Positions 54,057-62,501 of a stretch of DNA of 64,000 nucleotides are shown here, piece by piece. A program made the position numbers and the translations under genes. Below the pieces are notes generated by a model. It had not been told where the DNA came from. It saw only the letters and a list, made by a program, of their open reading frames with translations, and ran no database searches. Source of the DNA: Psychrobacter sp. bablab_jr014 (lineage in GTDB: Bacteria > Pseudomonadota > Gammaproteobacteria > Pseudomonadales > Moraxellaceae); assembly GCF_016464015.1 (NCBI RefSeq), contig NZ_JACDXT010000010.1:1-64000 (forward strand), written 5' to 3'. Numbering within the stretch: position 1 is the stretch's first letter; each line of letters opens with the position of its first letter.

Positions 54057-55739
54057 ATGAGTCAGCTTGACCCCATTACTCTACACACTCCAAACTTAAG
54101 TATCACCAATTTTGGCTTGCCATCGTTGCATGTCTTGCGTGATGAGATTGTTGTTACCCTAAAAGACACTGAAACGCATTTAAGTGAATTTAATGACGAT
54201 AGCGAACAAGCGCGCCTACTTCTCGATTCTGCCAGCGTTTTAATGCAGCTATCACGTATTTTTGAGCTGATATCCCTAACGGGCGCACAGATGCTCAGCA
54301 AAGCCATTGCTGGCGGCTTACAAAAGCTATATGACAATGGCGACAATAATGACAGCGCACTGATTATGGACTTATCAGAGGCCATCATGACACTTGATCG
54401 TTATGTTGAGTTTGTACTGCTCACTGAGACTATTGAGCCATCACTACTTTTGCCGATTATCAACACCTTGCATAAAGCGACTGGTCAGCCTGAACTCGAA
54501 AAAGATGTCTTTGCTAATTTTGGTAGCAGCAGTGTGGTGATTGCCAATCCTGAACAAAACTTTCAATCGCTTGACGATTTGAGTCTCGATCGTGACTTAT
54601 TGAGCCACGCCTATCGCAGTGGTCTATTTATTGCGCTCACCTGTAAAGGTCAAACGCTTAGCGATGATGAACAGCGACAGCTAAAAGCGATGAGCGCTGC
54701 TTGTATGGCAGTCACCGCGCAGACCAGCAGTCTATTTTGGCAAGCCGCTGCCGCTGCTGTGATGGACATCGAGCAGATTTTGCCATTAACGCCGACCCAA
54801 AAGCATACGCTGGTGTATTTAGAGCAGCAGTTCCACAACTATATGCCTGTCATGGACACACGTTTTGCGGACTTAGTGACACTGGCGTGTCAACGTCGTA
54901 ACGCACTTGCAGGTGCAATTCGTGACCAGTACGCGCACAATCAGCTAGAGGCTGAGCAGCGTGATAAGCTACGCAGCTTTTTGTTTGGCCCCAATCGTCA
55001 AATTACAGATACCCTAAACGAGCTGATTCAGCACCAGATTAATGAGATCAAAGATAAGGTCGATGAATACGCACGCGGCGAGTCCATTCATGATCCACAA
55101 ATGCAAGCCAAACAAATCGCAGATGAGATGATTGTCCTAAAGTCAACGCTACAGCTGCTCGGTCTTGGTTCAACAGCAAACGCGCTACAATCTGCCGCAC
55201 ATGCCATTGTGACTTGGCAAACCCCAACGCCAAGTGACTTTGATATGTTACTGATCGCCTTGATGGGCGCAGAAAACGCCACCATCGCGATGACACGCCA
55301 GCACACACCAGGTGCCGTGAGTCTACCGCTGCACAATAACAACATTTCACTCCATCAGCTAAATACGGCCTACGACACCCTCGTTGAAGAAAGCCGTACC
55401 ACTATCGCTAGTGCAGAGCAGGCAATTTCTGATTATATTGCTGATGACAGCCGTGAAATTTTTAACATCACCAATATTCCAGAGATGCTGCGTCAAGTCT
55501 CTGGTGCAATACGCTTTTTAAATCTGCCTGTCGCAGCAAGTCTACTGAGTCAGCTGTCTGTCTATCTTGACCGTCGCCTGACTATGGATACTCCGCTTGA
55601 TGACAAGACTTTGGGCTATATTGCTGACGTGATGATGTCAGTTGACTATCGTCTAGACAGCTTTGAGCACAATCGTCCTATCAGTAACCAATCACTGGAT
55701 GTCGCCCAAAACAGCTTAAGCCATTTATTGGCAGCATAA
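54057..55739 (+). CDS. fimL: FimL-like type IV pilus/cAMP signalling protein
   Basis: 560 residues, helical throughout, similar in size and style to Pseudomonas FimL, which is related to the N-terminal HPt-like part of ChpA but lacks phospho-accepting His sites. In Pseudomonas FimL helps to localise FimV and to stimulate CyaB/Vfr signalling and twitching. The HPt/CheA-like helical repeats are seen as DEIVVTLKDTETHLSEF and LDSASVLMQLSRIFELI. The start at 54057 follows GGAAG by 7 bp; the upstream TTG at 54033 is less good. The call rests on general similarity, so moderate confidence. A direct repeat and a dyad precede the gene. Confidence 0.75.
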   Translation: MSQLDPITLHTPNLSITNFGLPSLHVLRDEIVVTLKDTETHLSEFNDDSEQARLLLDSASVLMQLSRIFELISLTGAQMLSKAIAGGLQKLYDNGDNNDSALIMDLSEAIMTLDRYVEFVLLTETIEPSLLLPIINTLHKATGQPELEKDVFANFGSSSVVIANPEQNFQSLDDLSLDRDLLSHAYRSGLFIALTCKGQTLSDDEQRQLKAMSAACMAVTAQTSSLFWQAAAAAVMDIEQILPLTPTQKHTLVYLEQQFHNYMPVMDTRFADLVTLACQRRNALAGAIRDQYAHNQLEAEQRDKLRSFLFGPNRQITDTLNELIQHQINEIKDKVDEYARGESIHDPQMQAKQIADEMIVLKSTLQLLGLGSTANALQSAAHAIVTWQTPTPSDFDMLLIALMGAENATIAMTRQHTPGAVSLPLHNNNISLHQLNTAYDTLVEESRTTIASAEQAISDYIADDSREIFNITNIPEMLRQVSGAIRFLNLPVAASLLSQLSVYLDRRLTMDTPLDDKTLGYIADVMMSVDYRLDSFEHNRPISNQSLDVAQNSLSHLLAA

Positions 55740-55945
55740 TGGTTTATCTGCCTAATGCCTATAGAATGATGCGTACCTGCGCGTTATATTAGTGCCAGAT
55801 GACCAAAAGAGCGATAGATGACCCGCATGAAGTCGCCTATCGCTTCTTTTTTATTGTCTTTTTCTGATCCTATTTATTTCTTTACTTTTTATCGTGTGAC
55901 CTGTGCGTGCGGTGCGCTGGGCACGTCATGCAGGATGTTAATACT

Positions 55946-56848
55946 ATGCCTACTGCTCTCGTTTTTGATGCGGATACCTTACTTTGTCGTCATACCAAAT
56001 TAGGCTGGCAGCCTGTCTGTCTTGATTTGCCTGAGTCACTGTCTATTGAGGGTTACGAAACCTTAGGCGCAGTGCCTTTAGCAAACGACAAGCAGGATAC
56101 GCAAACCATCATTGCTACAGCTGCGCTCAGTCGCGCGTTCTCCAAAGCGCATCATCTTTTGCCCCATTCTATTGTGACCGCTGGTGATAACGCGCGTGAC
56201 GAGTATGGCGATGCATATGCCTTTATCGCCTATCGTGAGCTGATCAGCCATTTGTCCGCAGCTGATGTGGCACTACTTAATCAATCTTTGCAGTTATTGC
56301 GCTGGCAGTCAGATACCCAGTTTTGTAGTCGCTGCGGACATAGCGTACACGCGCACCCAGCAGGTGAGCGCGCCATGGTCTGTGGCAGTTGCAACCTGCA
56401 TCAATACCCACGTATTCAGCCATGCGTTATTACCGCCATTACCCGCCCCAATCCAGAAACAGGCGCAATACAGATTTTGCTTGCGCATCATCGCCGCTAT
56501 GGTCAAAACAGTCAGTTCAAGCGCTATGGCTTGATTGCAGGCTTTGTTGAAGTTGGCGAGAGTCTAGAGCACGCGGTCGTGCGCGAAGTGGGCGAAGAAG
56601 TAGCGATTGAGATAACCGACATTCGCTACGTCAGTAGCCAGCCGTGGCCGTTTCCGTCCAATCTGATGCTGGGTTTTCGCGCCACTTATGTTAAGGGCGA
56701 TATTGTGATTGAAGAAGAAGAGCTGACCGAAGCGGCCTTTTTTGATGTGAGTGATATGCCGCAAATACCGCCTGTCGGTAGCATCGCGCGCGACTTGATT
56801 GAACAAGTCGCCGCTGAACACACTATTGATTTGCGCCATCACCCTTAG
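55946..56848 (+). CDS. nudC: NAD(H) pyrophosphatase / NADH-capped RNA hydrolase NudC
   Basis: 300 residues. Zinc-ribbon CSRCG...CGSC at the centre (about 128-150), Nudix box GFVEVGESLEHAVVREVGEE (about 211-230) and the NudC-specific SQPWPFP motif (about 245-251). NudC hydrolyses NADH and removes NAD caps from RNA. Start taken at 55946 (MPTALVF), with AGGA upstream; ATG at 55928 and a GTG at 55907 are in frame. Convergent with the EamA gene at its 3' side. Confidence 0.93.
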   Translation: MPTALVFDADTLLCRHTKLGWQPVCLDLPESLSIEGYETLGAVPLANDKQDTQTIIATAALSRAFSKAHHLLPHSIVTAGDNARDEYGDAYAFIAYRELISHLSAADVALLNQSLQLLRWQSDTQFCSRCGHSVHAHPAGERAMVCGSCNLHQYPRIQPCVITAITRPNPETGAIQILLAHHRRYGQNSQFKRYGLIAGFVEVGESLEHAVVREVGEEVAIEITDIRYVSSQPWPFPSNLMLGFRATYVKGDIVIEEEELTEAAFFDVSDMPQIPPVGSIARDLIEQVAAEHTIDLRHHP

Positions 56849-56887
56849 CAGTCGATGGCGTTTGTACTGGCCTTGGTAAGGCTATTA

Positions 56888-57820
56888 TTATGAGTTACAC
56901 GGTTTGAGCGTACTAAAGCGAAGGCGGGCTGCAATCTGTGGCAGCAGCAAACCAACGATGACCACGCCCATACCCACTACTTGTAATGCGCTGGTGTGTT
57001 GACCGTATGCCAGCGCGACTAAGGCGGCAAAAATAGGCACAAAGTTAAAGAACAGCGCGGCTTTAGGTGCACCTAATTGATTAACACCTGATATCCAAAG
57101 AAAGTACCCCGCAACCGTACCAAAAATACCGATAAAGACCAAGTCCGTAAACACCATAGGACTGATAGCAAGGCTCTCTTGTATCGGATGCGTGCCACTG
57201 CTAACGCTCAAAACCAATAGCGTCATCACGACCGCAGAGAGCATACCAACAAAGATATAAACCACCATCGGCACAAAACGGCTGATGTACTGACTAAAAT
57301 GGGTATAAAAGCTCCAAAACAGCATGCCCACCACAATAATCTTGTCCCCGCGATTAAACTCAAACGCCAATAGACGAGTTAAATCTCCTTGAGTTAATAC
57401 CAGTACAACACCGAATAAACTGACTGCCAGACTCAAGCATACCGCGATACTCGGCGGCTGGCGCTTGTCCACACTACCAATCAAGGAAGTCATCAGCGGG
57501 CTGAGCGCCATAATCAGCGCGCCATTATTAGGATTGGTCAGCTCAAGTCCTGTAAAGAGACACAGGTTTAACCCGCCAATACCCACCATGGATACCGCGA
57601 TTGCCGCCAGCCATTGCTTGGCACTCAGTTTCGGTATCGGTACGCGCCGCCATAGGATGTATAAACCAATACACAATGCAGCCAAACCAAAACGCCACAA
57701 AATCAGAGTCAAGGCATGCACTTCGGTCAACGCATGCTTACCAATTGGAAAACTGGCACCCCAAAAAGCGGTACAAATAAGCAAAAGACCAATGGCCTTA
57801 ATATCTTTGGAGAGGTACAT
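56888..57820 (-). CDS. EamA/DMT-family exporter (10 TM)
   Basis: 310 residues, two EamA modules of five helices each (about 8-140 and 150-295), the RhaT/YdcO layout of drug/metabolite exporters. AAGGAG 6 bp upstream fixes the start at 57820; the frame is open to 57919. The gene faces a LysR regulator across a 101-bp spacer that carries a perfect palindrome; the exporter is probably its target. Substrate unknown. Confidence 0.9.
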   Translation of the reverse strand: MYLSKDIKAIGLLLICTAFWGASFPIGKHALTEVHALTLILWRFGLAALCIGLYILWRRVPIPKLSAKQWLAAIAVSMVGIGGLNLCLFTGLELTNPNNGALIMALSPLMTSLIGSVDKRQPPSIAVCLSLAVSLFGVVLVLTQGDLTRLLAFEFNRGDKIIVVGMLFWSFYTHFSQYISRFVPMVVYIFVGMLSAVVMTLLVLSVSSGTHPIQESLAISPMVFTDLVFIGIFGTVAGYFLWISGVNQLGAPKAALFFNFVPIFAALVALAYGQHTSALQVVGMGVVIVGLLLPQIAARLRFSTLKPCNS

Positions 57821-57875
57821 CGTACGCTCCTTATCATCATTGTATTCATCGTTTATGGGCTCTAGTCTATAGATT

Positions 57876-57894
57876 TTATTTATGATATAAATAA
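57876..57894. promoter_or_regulatory. Perfect palindrome between the EamA and LysR genes
   Basis: TTATTTAT-gat-ATAAATAA, two exact 8-bp arms with a 3-bp spacer, 27 bp before the LysR start codon and 55 bp before the EamA start codon. The two arms are AT-only, and a T-N11-A core is present, so it is a good LysR operator candidate. Confidence 0.6.
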
Positions 57895-57921
57895 GCAAAA
57901 ATAAAAGCACATTTCCCATAT

Positions 57922-58812
57922 ATGAAACTTAATTGCTCACTCGATGATTTATATGGCTTTTGTATGGTGGCGCGCTATGGCAGCTTTACGCAGGCAGCGC
58001 GTGCGCTGCACATGCCGTTATCAACGCTCAGCCGCCGCATTGCCCACCTTGAAGATCAGCTGAATCTAAAGCTGCTACACCGTGACGCGCATAAAGTACA
58101 GCTGACACAAGAAGGACAAGACTATTATCAAAAAAGTATGAGCTGGTTAGATGGTTTATACGATACCGTCGGCACGCTACAACAGAACAATCAGGCTGCC
58201 AGCGGGACGGTACGTGTCACTGCGCCTATCAGCTTGTGTCAACAAAGCCTTGCGCCGTTATTTACGGAATTTTTGCAGTGTTATCCTGACATTCAGCTCG
58301 ATTTGCGCTTGTCGAATCGGCACATTGATATCGAAGAAGACGCCATTGATGTGGCATTTCGAGTGGGCGAGCATACACATGCCGATTGGGTTGGGCGTGC
58401 ATTGTACTCAACGCATATGATGGTCTGCGCTGCGCCGCAGTTAAGTACAGACCATATTCGTCATCCCAAAGACTTGATTGATGTGCCAAAAATACTGATG
58501 CGTCCTATTGTGCCTAGACACTTTAAGCATGATCGCTCAGGGGCGCGTTATGAGTTTGTGACGACAGAGAATGTGCGGATGTGGGTCAATGACATGCAGG
58601 TGCTGACACAAGCGGTTATTGCTGGTATTGGTATTGGTTTTATCCCTGATAATATCGCCAAACCGCTGATTGCGTCAGGGCAAATCGTCCCTGTATTGCC
58701 TGAATGGAGCAATGAACCGCGTACCTGTCATCTGCTCTATCGTCACCGTGCCAACATTCCATGCAGAGTACGCTTGTTTATTGATTTTATAACTGAGCGT
58801 TTTGAGGCGTGA
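57922..58812 (+). CDS. LysR-family transcriptional regulator
   Basis: 296 residues. Winged HTH (YGFCMVARYGSFTQAARALHMPLSTLSRRIAHLEDQL, about 10-65) and an effector domain (about 90-290) of the CrgA-like subgroup (GTVRVTAPISLCQQSLAPLF). It is divergent from the EamA exporter gene, which it likely regulates, with a shared palindrome in between. Autoregulation is probable because the palindrome lies 27 bp from its ATG. Confidence 0.93.
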   Translation: MKLNCSLDDLYGFCMVARYGSFTQAARALHMPLSTLSRRIAHLEDQLNLKLLHRDAHKVQLTQEGQDYYQKSMSWLDGLYDTVGTLQQNNQAASGTVRVTAPISLCQQSLAPLFTEFLQCYPDIQLDLRLSNRHIDIEEDAIDVAFRVGEHTHADWVGRALYSTHMMVCAAPQLSTDHIRHPKDLIDVPKILMRPIVPRHFKHDRSGARYEFVTTENVRMWVNDMQVLTQAVIAGIGIGFIPDNIAKPLIASGQIVPVLPEWSNEPRTCHLLYRHRANIPCRVRLFIDFITERFEA

Positions 58813-58866
58813 TGTGTTACCCTTTGCGCTTTATTTTTATCGCTTGTTAAGACAGGACAGACTCCG

Positions 58867-59730
58867 ATGGTAGCCGCTACACGCCCCCATACTCAGACAA
58901 CCCAAACAGACGAAGCGCCCGTACGCTTTGTGGGTTTGCCCATTTTGTTTGATGCGTTGGCCTTAGAAAAGCTGCCCGTCCCTATCCAGCAGCAAATCGC
59001 CGCCGTAGACGACTGCCTGCCGCAGACCCAGTGCGGACTGTGCGAGCATCCTGATGGCTGTTTGCCTTATGCTGCCGCCATTGTCACCGAAGGCGAAGCA
59101 CATAATAAATGCGTACCCGGTGGTCAACCTGTGGCCGATACCATCGCTGAGATTTTGCGTCGTACGCCGCTTGATGCTGCGCCATCAAAATGGCCACTGG
59201 ATAACGATAGTGGCCGTCCGCAAGAAGTGCGCGCCATCATTCGTGAAGACGAGTGTATCGGCTGCACCAAATGTATTCCCGCCTGCCCTGTCGATGCCAT
59301 TATTGGTACAGGCAAGCACATGCACACCATTATGACCGACCTGTGTACGGGCTGCGAGCTGTGCCTTGCGCCCTGCCCTGTTGATTGTATCGACCTTGAA
59401 CCTATTGAGCGCGACTTGACTGAGGCGGCGCGCGAAGATGAAGAAGATGCCTTGCGCACCCGTTACCACACCCACTTACGCCGCGTGGCTGACCAACTAA
59501 GTGACCGCAGCAACACCAAGCCTGTCGTGAGTATGGTTGAGGCAAAAATCAACAACGCTACCAATCAAAGCATCGACATCAGTGAAGACGAAGCGCGTAA
59601 TACGATTAAAGCAGCAAAACTGCGTAGCCAAATCAAAAAGTTAGAAAAACAGCTGTCTGTACGCCCCAATCCCCAAAAAGCACAACAGTTAAGCGAACTA
59701 CAAGCCGAGCTTGCACAGCTGGGTGCTTAA
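58867..59730 (+). CDS. Soluble RnfB-like multi-cluster ferredoxin
   Basis: 287 residues. An N-terminal cluster motif ([18 protein letters not shown], then a distant Cys in NKCVPGG) as in RnfB, followed by two [4Fe-4S] ferredoxin motifs ([12 protein letters not shown] and [12 protein letters not shown]). The N-terminal membrane helix of true RnfB is absent; instead there is a polar leader. The first motif has one extra residue between the second and third Cys compared with E. coli RnfB. The C-terminus (about 220-287) is a predicted coiled coil. No other rnf gene is next to it; nth follows 120 bp on. Electron carrier for an unknown partner. Confidence 0.87.
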   Translation: MVAATRPHTQTTQTDEAPVRFVGLPILFDALALEKLPVPIQQQIAAVDDCLPQTQCGLCEHPDGCLPYAAAIVTEGEAHNKCVPGGQPVADTIAEILRRTPLDAAPSKWPLDNDSGRPQEVRAIIREDECIGCTKCIPACPVDAIIGTGKHMHTIMTDLCTGCELCLAPCPVDCIDLEPIERDLTEAAREDEEDALRTRYHTHLRRVADQLSDRSNTKPVVSMVEAKINNATNQSIDISEDEARNTIKAAKLRSQIKKLEKQLSVRPNPQKAQQLSELQAELAQLGA

Positions 59731-59851
59731 TAAGTGATACTAAAAAAATCGTGTCCGTTACTTTTTGCCTGAACTTTGCTGCATAACCGTGCTTTTTTTA
59801 TGCTATTTTTGACCTACCTTATGATAAATAATAACCAAACAGCCAAACGCT

Positions 59852-60547
59852 ATGAGTAAAACTGTCCGCCACAAAACTGCCGAAACCCCGCCATCACGCC
59901 GCATGCCCAATCGCTCAGTGATGCCATTTTTTGAAAAGCTCGCCGCGACCATTGACGCGCCTGTCACCGAGCTGAACTATAGCAGCAATTTTGAACTACT
60001 CATCGCCGTGATTTTGTCCGCGCAGGCGACTGATGTCAGCGTTAATATCGCTACCGACCAGCTGTATCCCGTTGCAAACACGCCTGAGGCGATACTAGAA
60101 CTGGGTGAAGACGGCTTAAAAAATTATATTAAAAACATCGGCCTATATAACAATAAAGCCAAAAACGTCATGAAAACTTGCCGCGACTTGTTGGATAAGT
60201 TTGACGGCATTGTCCCTGACAACCGTAAAGACCTAGAGTCCTTGGCAGGCGTGGGACGTAAAACCGCAAACGTGGTGCTGAACACTGCCTTTGGTCAGCC
60301 TACTATGGCCGTCGATACGCATATATTTCGTGTGGGCAACCGCACTGGACTGGCCACAGGCAAAAACGTACGCATCGTCGAAGACAAGCTGGTAGAGCGC
60401 ATTCCTGAGCCTTACATGCTAGATGCGCATCATTATTTGATATTGCACGGGCGCTATACCTGCCAAGCGCGTACACCCAAATGCGGCGCGTGCCCTGTAT
60501 ATATGGAATGCATGTTTAAGGACAAAGCGGACTTTGCGACCCAGTAG
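59852..60547 (+). CDS. nth: Endonuclease III
   Basis: Base-excision DNA glycosylase/AP lyase for oxidised pyrimidines. HhH-GPD fold with the catalytic Lys in LESLAGVGRKTANVV and Asp in MAVDTHIFRVGNR; the C-terminal [4Fe-4S] motif is CQARTPKCGACPVYMEC (Cys-x6-Cys-x2-Cys-x5-Cys). 231 residues; the N-terminal 20 are basic and specific to this lineage. It follows the RnfB-like gene, as nth often lies beside rnf/rsx genes. Confidence 0.96.
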   Translation: MSKTVRHKTAETPPSRRMPNRSVMPFFEKLAATIDAPVTELNYSSNFELLIAVILSAQATDVSVNIATDQLYPVANTPEAILELGEDGLKNYIKNIGLYNNKAKNVMKTCRDLLDKFDGIVPDNRKDLESLAGVGRKTANVVLNTAFGQPTMAVDTHIFRVGNRTGLATGKNVRIVEDKLVERIPEPYMLDAHHYLILHGRYTCQARTPKCGACPVYMECMFKDKADFATQ

Positions 60548-60864
60548 CACATGAGCCACAATCTGCTATACCACTTTGCAAGCGATTCATCAGCTTCAAC
60601 ATGAAGCTTCTTTAGCGCAGACTAAATGCTGCTCACTAGAGTTTTAGTGCATTTCAAGGTAGAATAGGCCTATTTTTCTATTACGGTAGATCGTTCGGGT
60701 CATACCGCCGCAGCAAATTTGGCGCACCGATACCGACCCTTACTCCTACACTTGCAGTATCCACGAACATATGTACCGAATCTGTGCTGTGCGGCGCCTT
60801 TATTAGCGCTGCCTGCTCGTATCATGTGTTTTTCTCATTATTGATTCAACTAAGCGACTCCACT
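60548..60864. other. Region between nth and metK
   Basis: 317 bp without a gene. I see no SAM riboswitch core nor a good terminator. A possible signal peptide-like reading from 60784 is in frame with metK but has no family support; the leader may hold the metK promoter. Confidence 0.45.
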
Positions 60865-62031
60865 ATGCGTGACTACAATCTATTTACTTCTGAATCCGTA
60901 AGCGAAGGCCATCCTGATAAAATGGCTGACCAAATCTCTGATGCCTTACTTGACGCTATCTTGCGCGAAGACTTACACGCACGCGTTGCCTGTGAGACGT
61001 TGGTAAAAACGGGTGCTGTGGTATTGGCGGGTGAGATTACCACCTCAGCCAACATTGATATCGAGCGTATCGTCCGCGATACCGTCAACGGCATTGGCTA
61101 TCATCATTCAGACCTCGGCTTTGATGGTGAGACCTGCGCAGTAATCAATATGATTGGTAAGCAGTCACCTGAGATTGCCCAAGGTGTCGACCGCAGCAAC
61201 CCTGAAGAGCAAGGCGCTGGTGACCAAGGCTTGATGTTCGGTTATGCCAGTAACGAAACGGAAGTACTGATGCCTGCACCGATTGAGTTTGCGCATCGTT
61301 TGATGGAGCGCCAATCAGAGCTGCGCCGTTCAGGTGAGCTGCCTTGGTTACGTCCTGATGCCAAAGCACAGGTTACCCTAAAGTACGACGGCAACACGCC
61401 AGCCGCGATTGATGCGGTGGTACTCTCAACCCAGCATGACCCCAGCATTTCACAAAAAGACTTGCAAGAAGCGGTCATGGAATCGATTATCAAGCACGTG
61501 ATTCCTGCCAACTTGCTGCACGCGGATACCCGTTACCACATTAACCCAACGGGCAAATTTGTCATCGGCGGCCCTGTCGGTGATGCAGGTTTGACTGGTC
61601 GTAAAATTATCGTTGACACTTATGGCGGTATGGCGCGTCACGGTGGCGGGGCGTTCAGTGGTAAAGATCCTTCAAAGGTTGACCGCAGTGCTGCCTACGC
61701 GGTACGTTATGTCGCCAAAAATATCGTCGCCGCAGGTCTTGCTGAACGCTGTGAAGTGCAAGTCAGCTATGCTATCGGTGTCGCTGAGCCAACATCAATT
61801 TCGGTTAACACCTTTGGCACAAGTAAAGTCAGCAATGACGAGATTATCCGTCTGATTCGCACGCACTTTGACTTGCGTCCTTATGGCATCACGCGTATGC
61901 TCAACCTTCTTCAGCCTATGTACCAAAAGACTGCCACGTTCGGACATTTCGGCCGTATCGGTTCTGAAACTGAATTTACATGGGAAAAGACGGACAAAGC
62001 AGACGTCTTACGCGCAGACGCTGGACTGTAA
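60865..62031 (+). CDS. metK: S-adenosylmethionine synthetase
   Basis: Makes SAM from methionine and ATP. 388 residues from the ATG at 60865. Landmarks: [31 protein letters not shown], the P-loop-like [19 protein letters not shown] (catalytic Lys and Asp), and the C-terminal [12 protein letters not shown]. The open frame starts at 60784, but those 27 residues match no family. The Shine-Dalgarno sequence is weak for this start, which is the family's. The DUF3144 gene follows 28 bp on. Confidence 0.95.
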   Translation: MRDYNLFTSESVSEGHPDKMADQISDALLDAILREDLHARVACETLVKTGAVVLAGEITTSANIDIERIVRDTVNGIGYHHSDLGFDGETCAVINMIGKQSPEIAQGVDRSNPEEQGAGDQGLMFGYASNETEVLMPAPIEFAHRLMERQSELRRSGELPWLRPDAKAQVTLKYDGNTPAAIDAVVLSTQHDPSISQKDLQEAVMESIIKHVIPANLLHADTRYHINPTGKFVIGGPVGDAGLTGRKIIVDTYGGMARHGGGAFSGKDPSKVDRSAAYAVRYVAKNIVAAGLAERCEVQVSYAIGVAEPTSISVNTFGTSKVSNDEIIRLIRTHFDLRPYGITRMLNLLQPMYQKTATFGHFGRIGSETEFTWEKTDKADVLRADAGL

Positions 62032-62058
62032 TTGTAATTATCGCTTAGGAGCATTTAT

Positions 62059-62397
62059 ATGTCGCAAGACACTCAAAACAACGTCGAAATCACCCCTGAA
62101 ATGCAAGCCTTCTATCAGCGTGCAGACAGTGTTATTGCTTTGGCGAACAGCCAGCTCGGCCCTGACGCGCACTCTGGTCAAGTCGGCGCATCATTGCTAT
62201 ACGCTGCGGCTCGCTATAGCGCTTCGGTTGCGTCTATCGGCTTTGTTAAAGGCGATGACTTTGCTAAAGAAAAAGAAGACATCATCGAATTTTATGTCAA
62301 ACAGTATCGTCAAATGCTGAGCGACAACCTCACCGATTATGCGCAAAACTTTGAAAAGTACATTCAGCTGAATAAAGCTGATGGCGACGCTGAATAA
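62059..62397 (+). CDS. DUF3144-family small protein
   Basis: 112 residues, helical, acidic. The core (MQAFYQRADSVIALANSQLGP, VGASLLYAAARYSASVA, FYVKQYRQMLSDNLTDY) fits DUF3144, for which I know no function. GGAG precedes the ATG. The 27-bp gap to metK suggests cotranscription. A strong terminator follows. Confidence 0.83.
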   Translation: MSQDTQNNVEITPEMQAFYQRADSVIALANSQLGPDAHSGQVGASLLYAAARYSASVASIGFVKGDDFAKEKEDIIEFYVKQYRQMLSDNLTDYAQNFEKYIQLNKADGDAE

Positions 62398-62436
62398 ATC
62401 ACGCTATTTAAGCATAATTTTCTGAATATATTATGC

Positions 62437-62475
62437 TAAAAAAAAGCCCCAGTTCTCGGACTGGGGCTTTTTTGT
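62437..62475. terminator. Bidirectional terminator after the DUF3144 gene
   Basis: AAAAAAAGCCCCAG pairs with CTGGGGCTTTTTT around an 8-nt loop, and has T and A runs at both ends. It separates the convergent DUF3144 and BCCT genes. Confidence 0.95.
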
Positions 62476-62501
62476 TAAACGTCTAATTATTCAACTATGA
62501 A

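Noticed and set aside
56888-57919. Longer EamA start at 57919
   Set aside because: Would cover the palindrome and nearly abut the divergent LysR gene; AAGGAG in front of 57820 decides the start.
60548-60864. SAM riboswitch ahead of metK
   Set aside because: Neither the conserved SAM-I kink-turn/pseudoknot elements nor SAM-II-like pattern could be seen by eye.
61868-62320. 150-residue open frame overlapping metK and the DUF3144 gene
   Set aside because: It runs in another frame across two supported genes, with low-complexity basic sequence and no family features.
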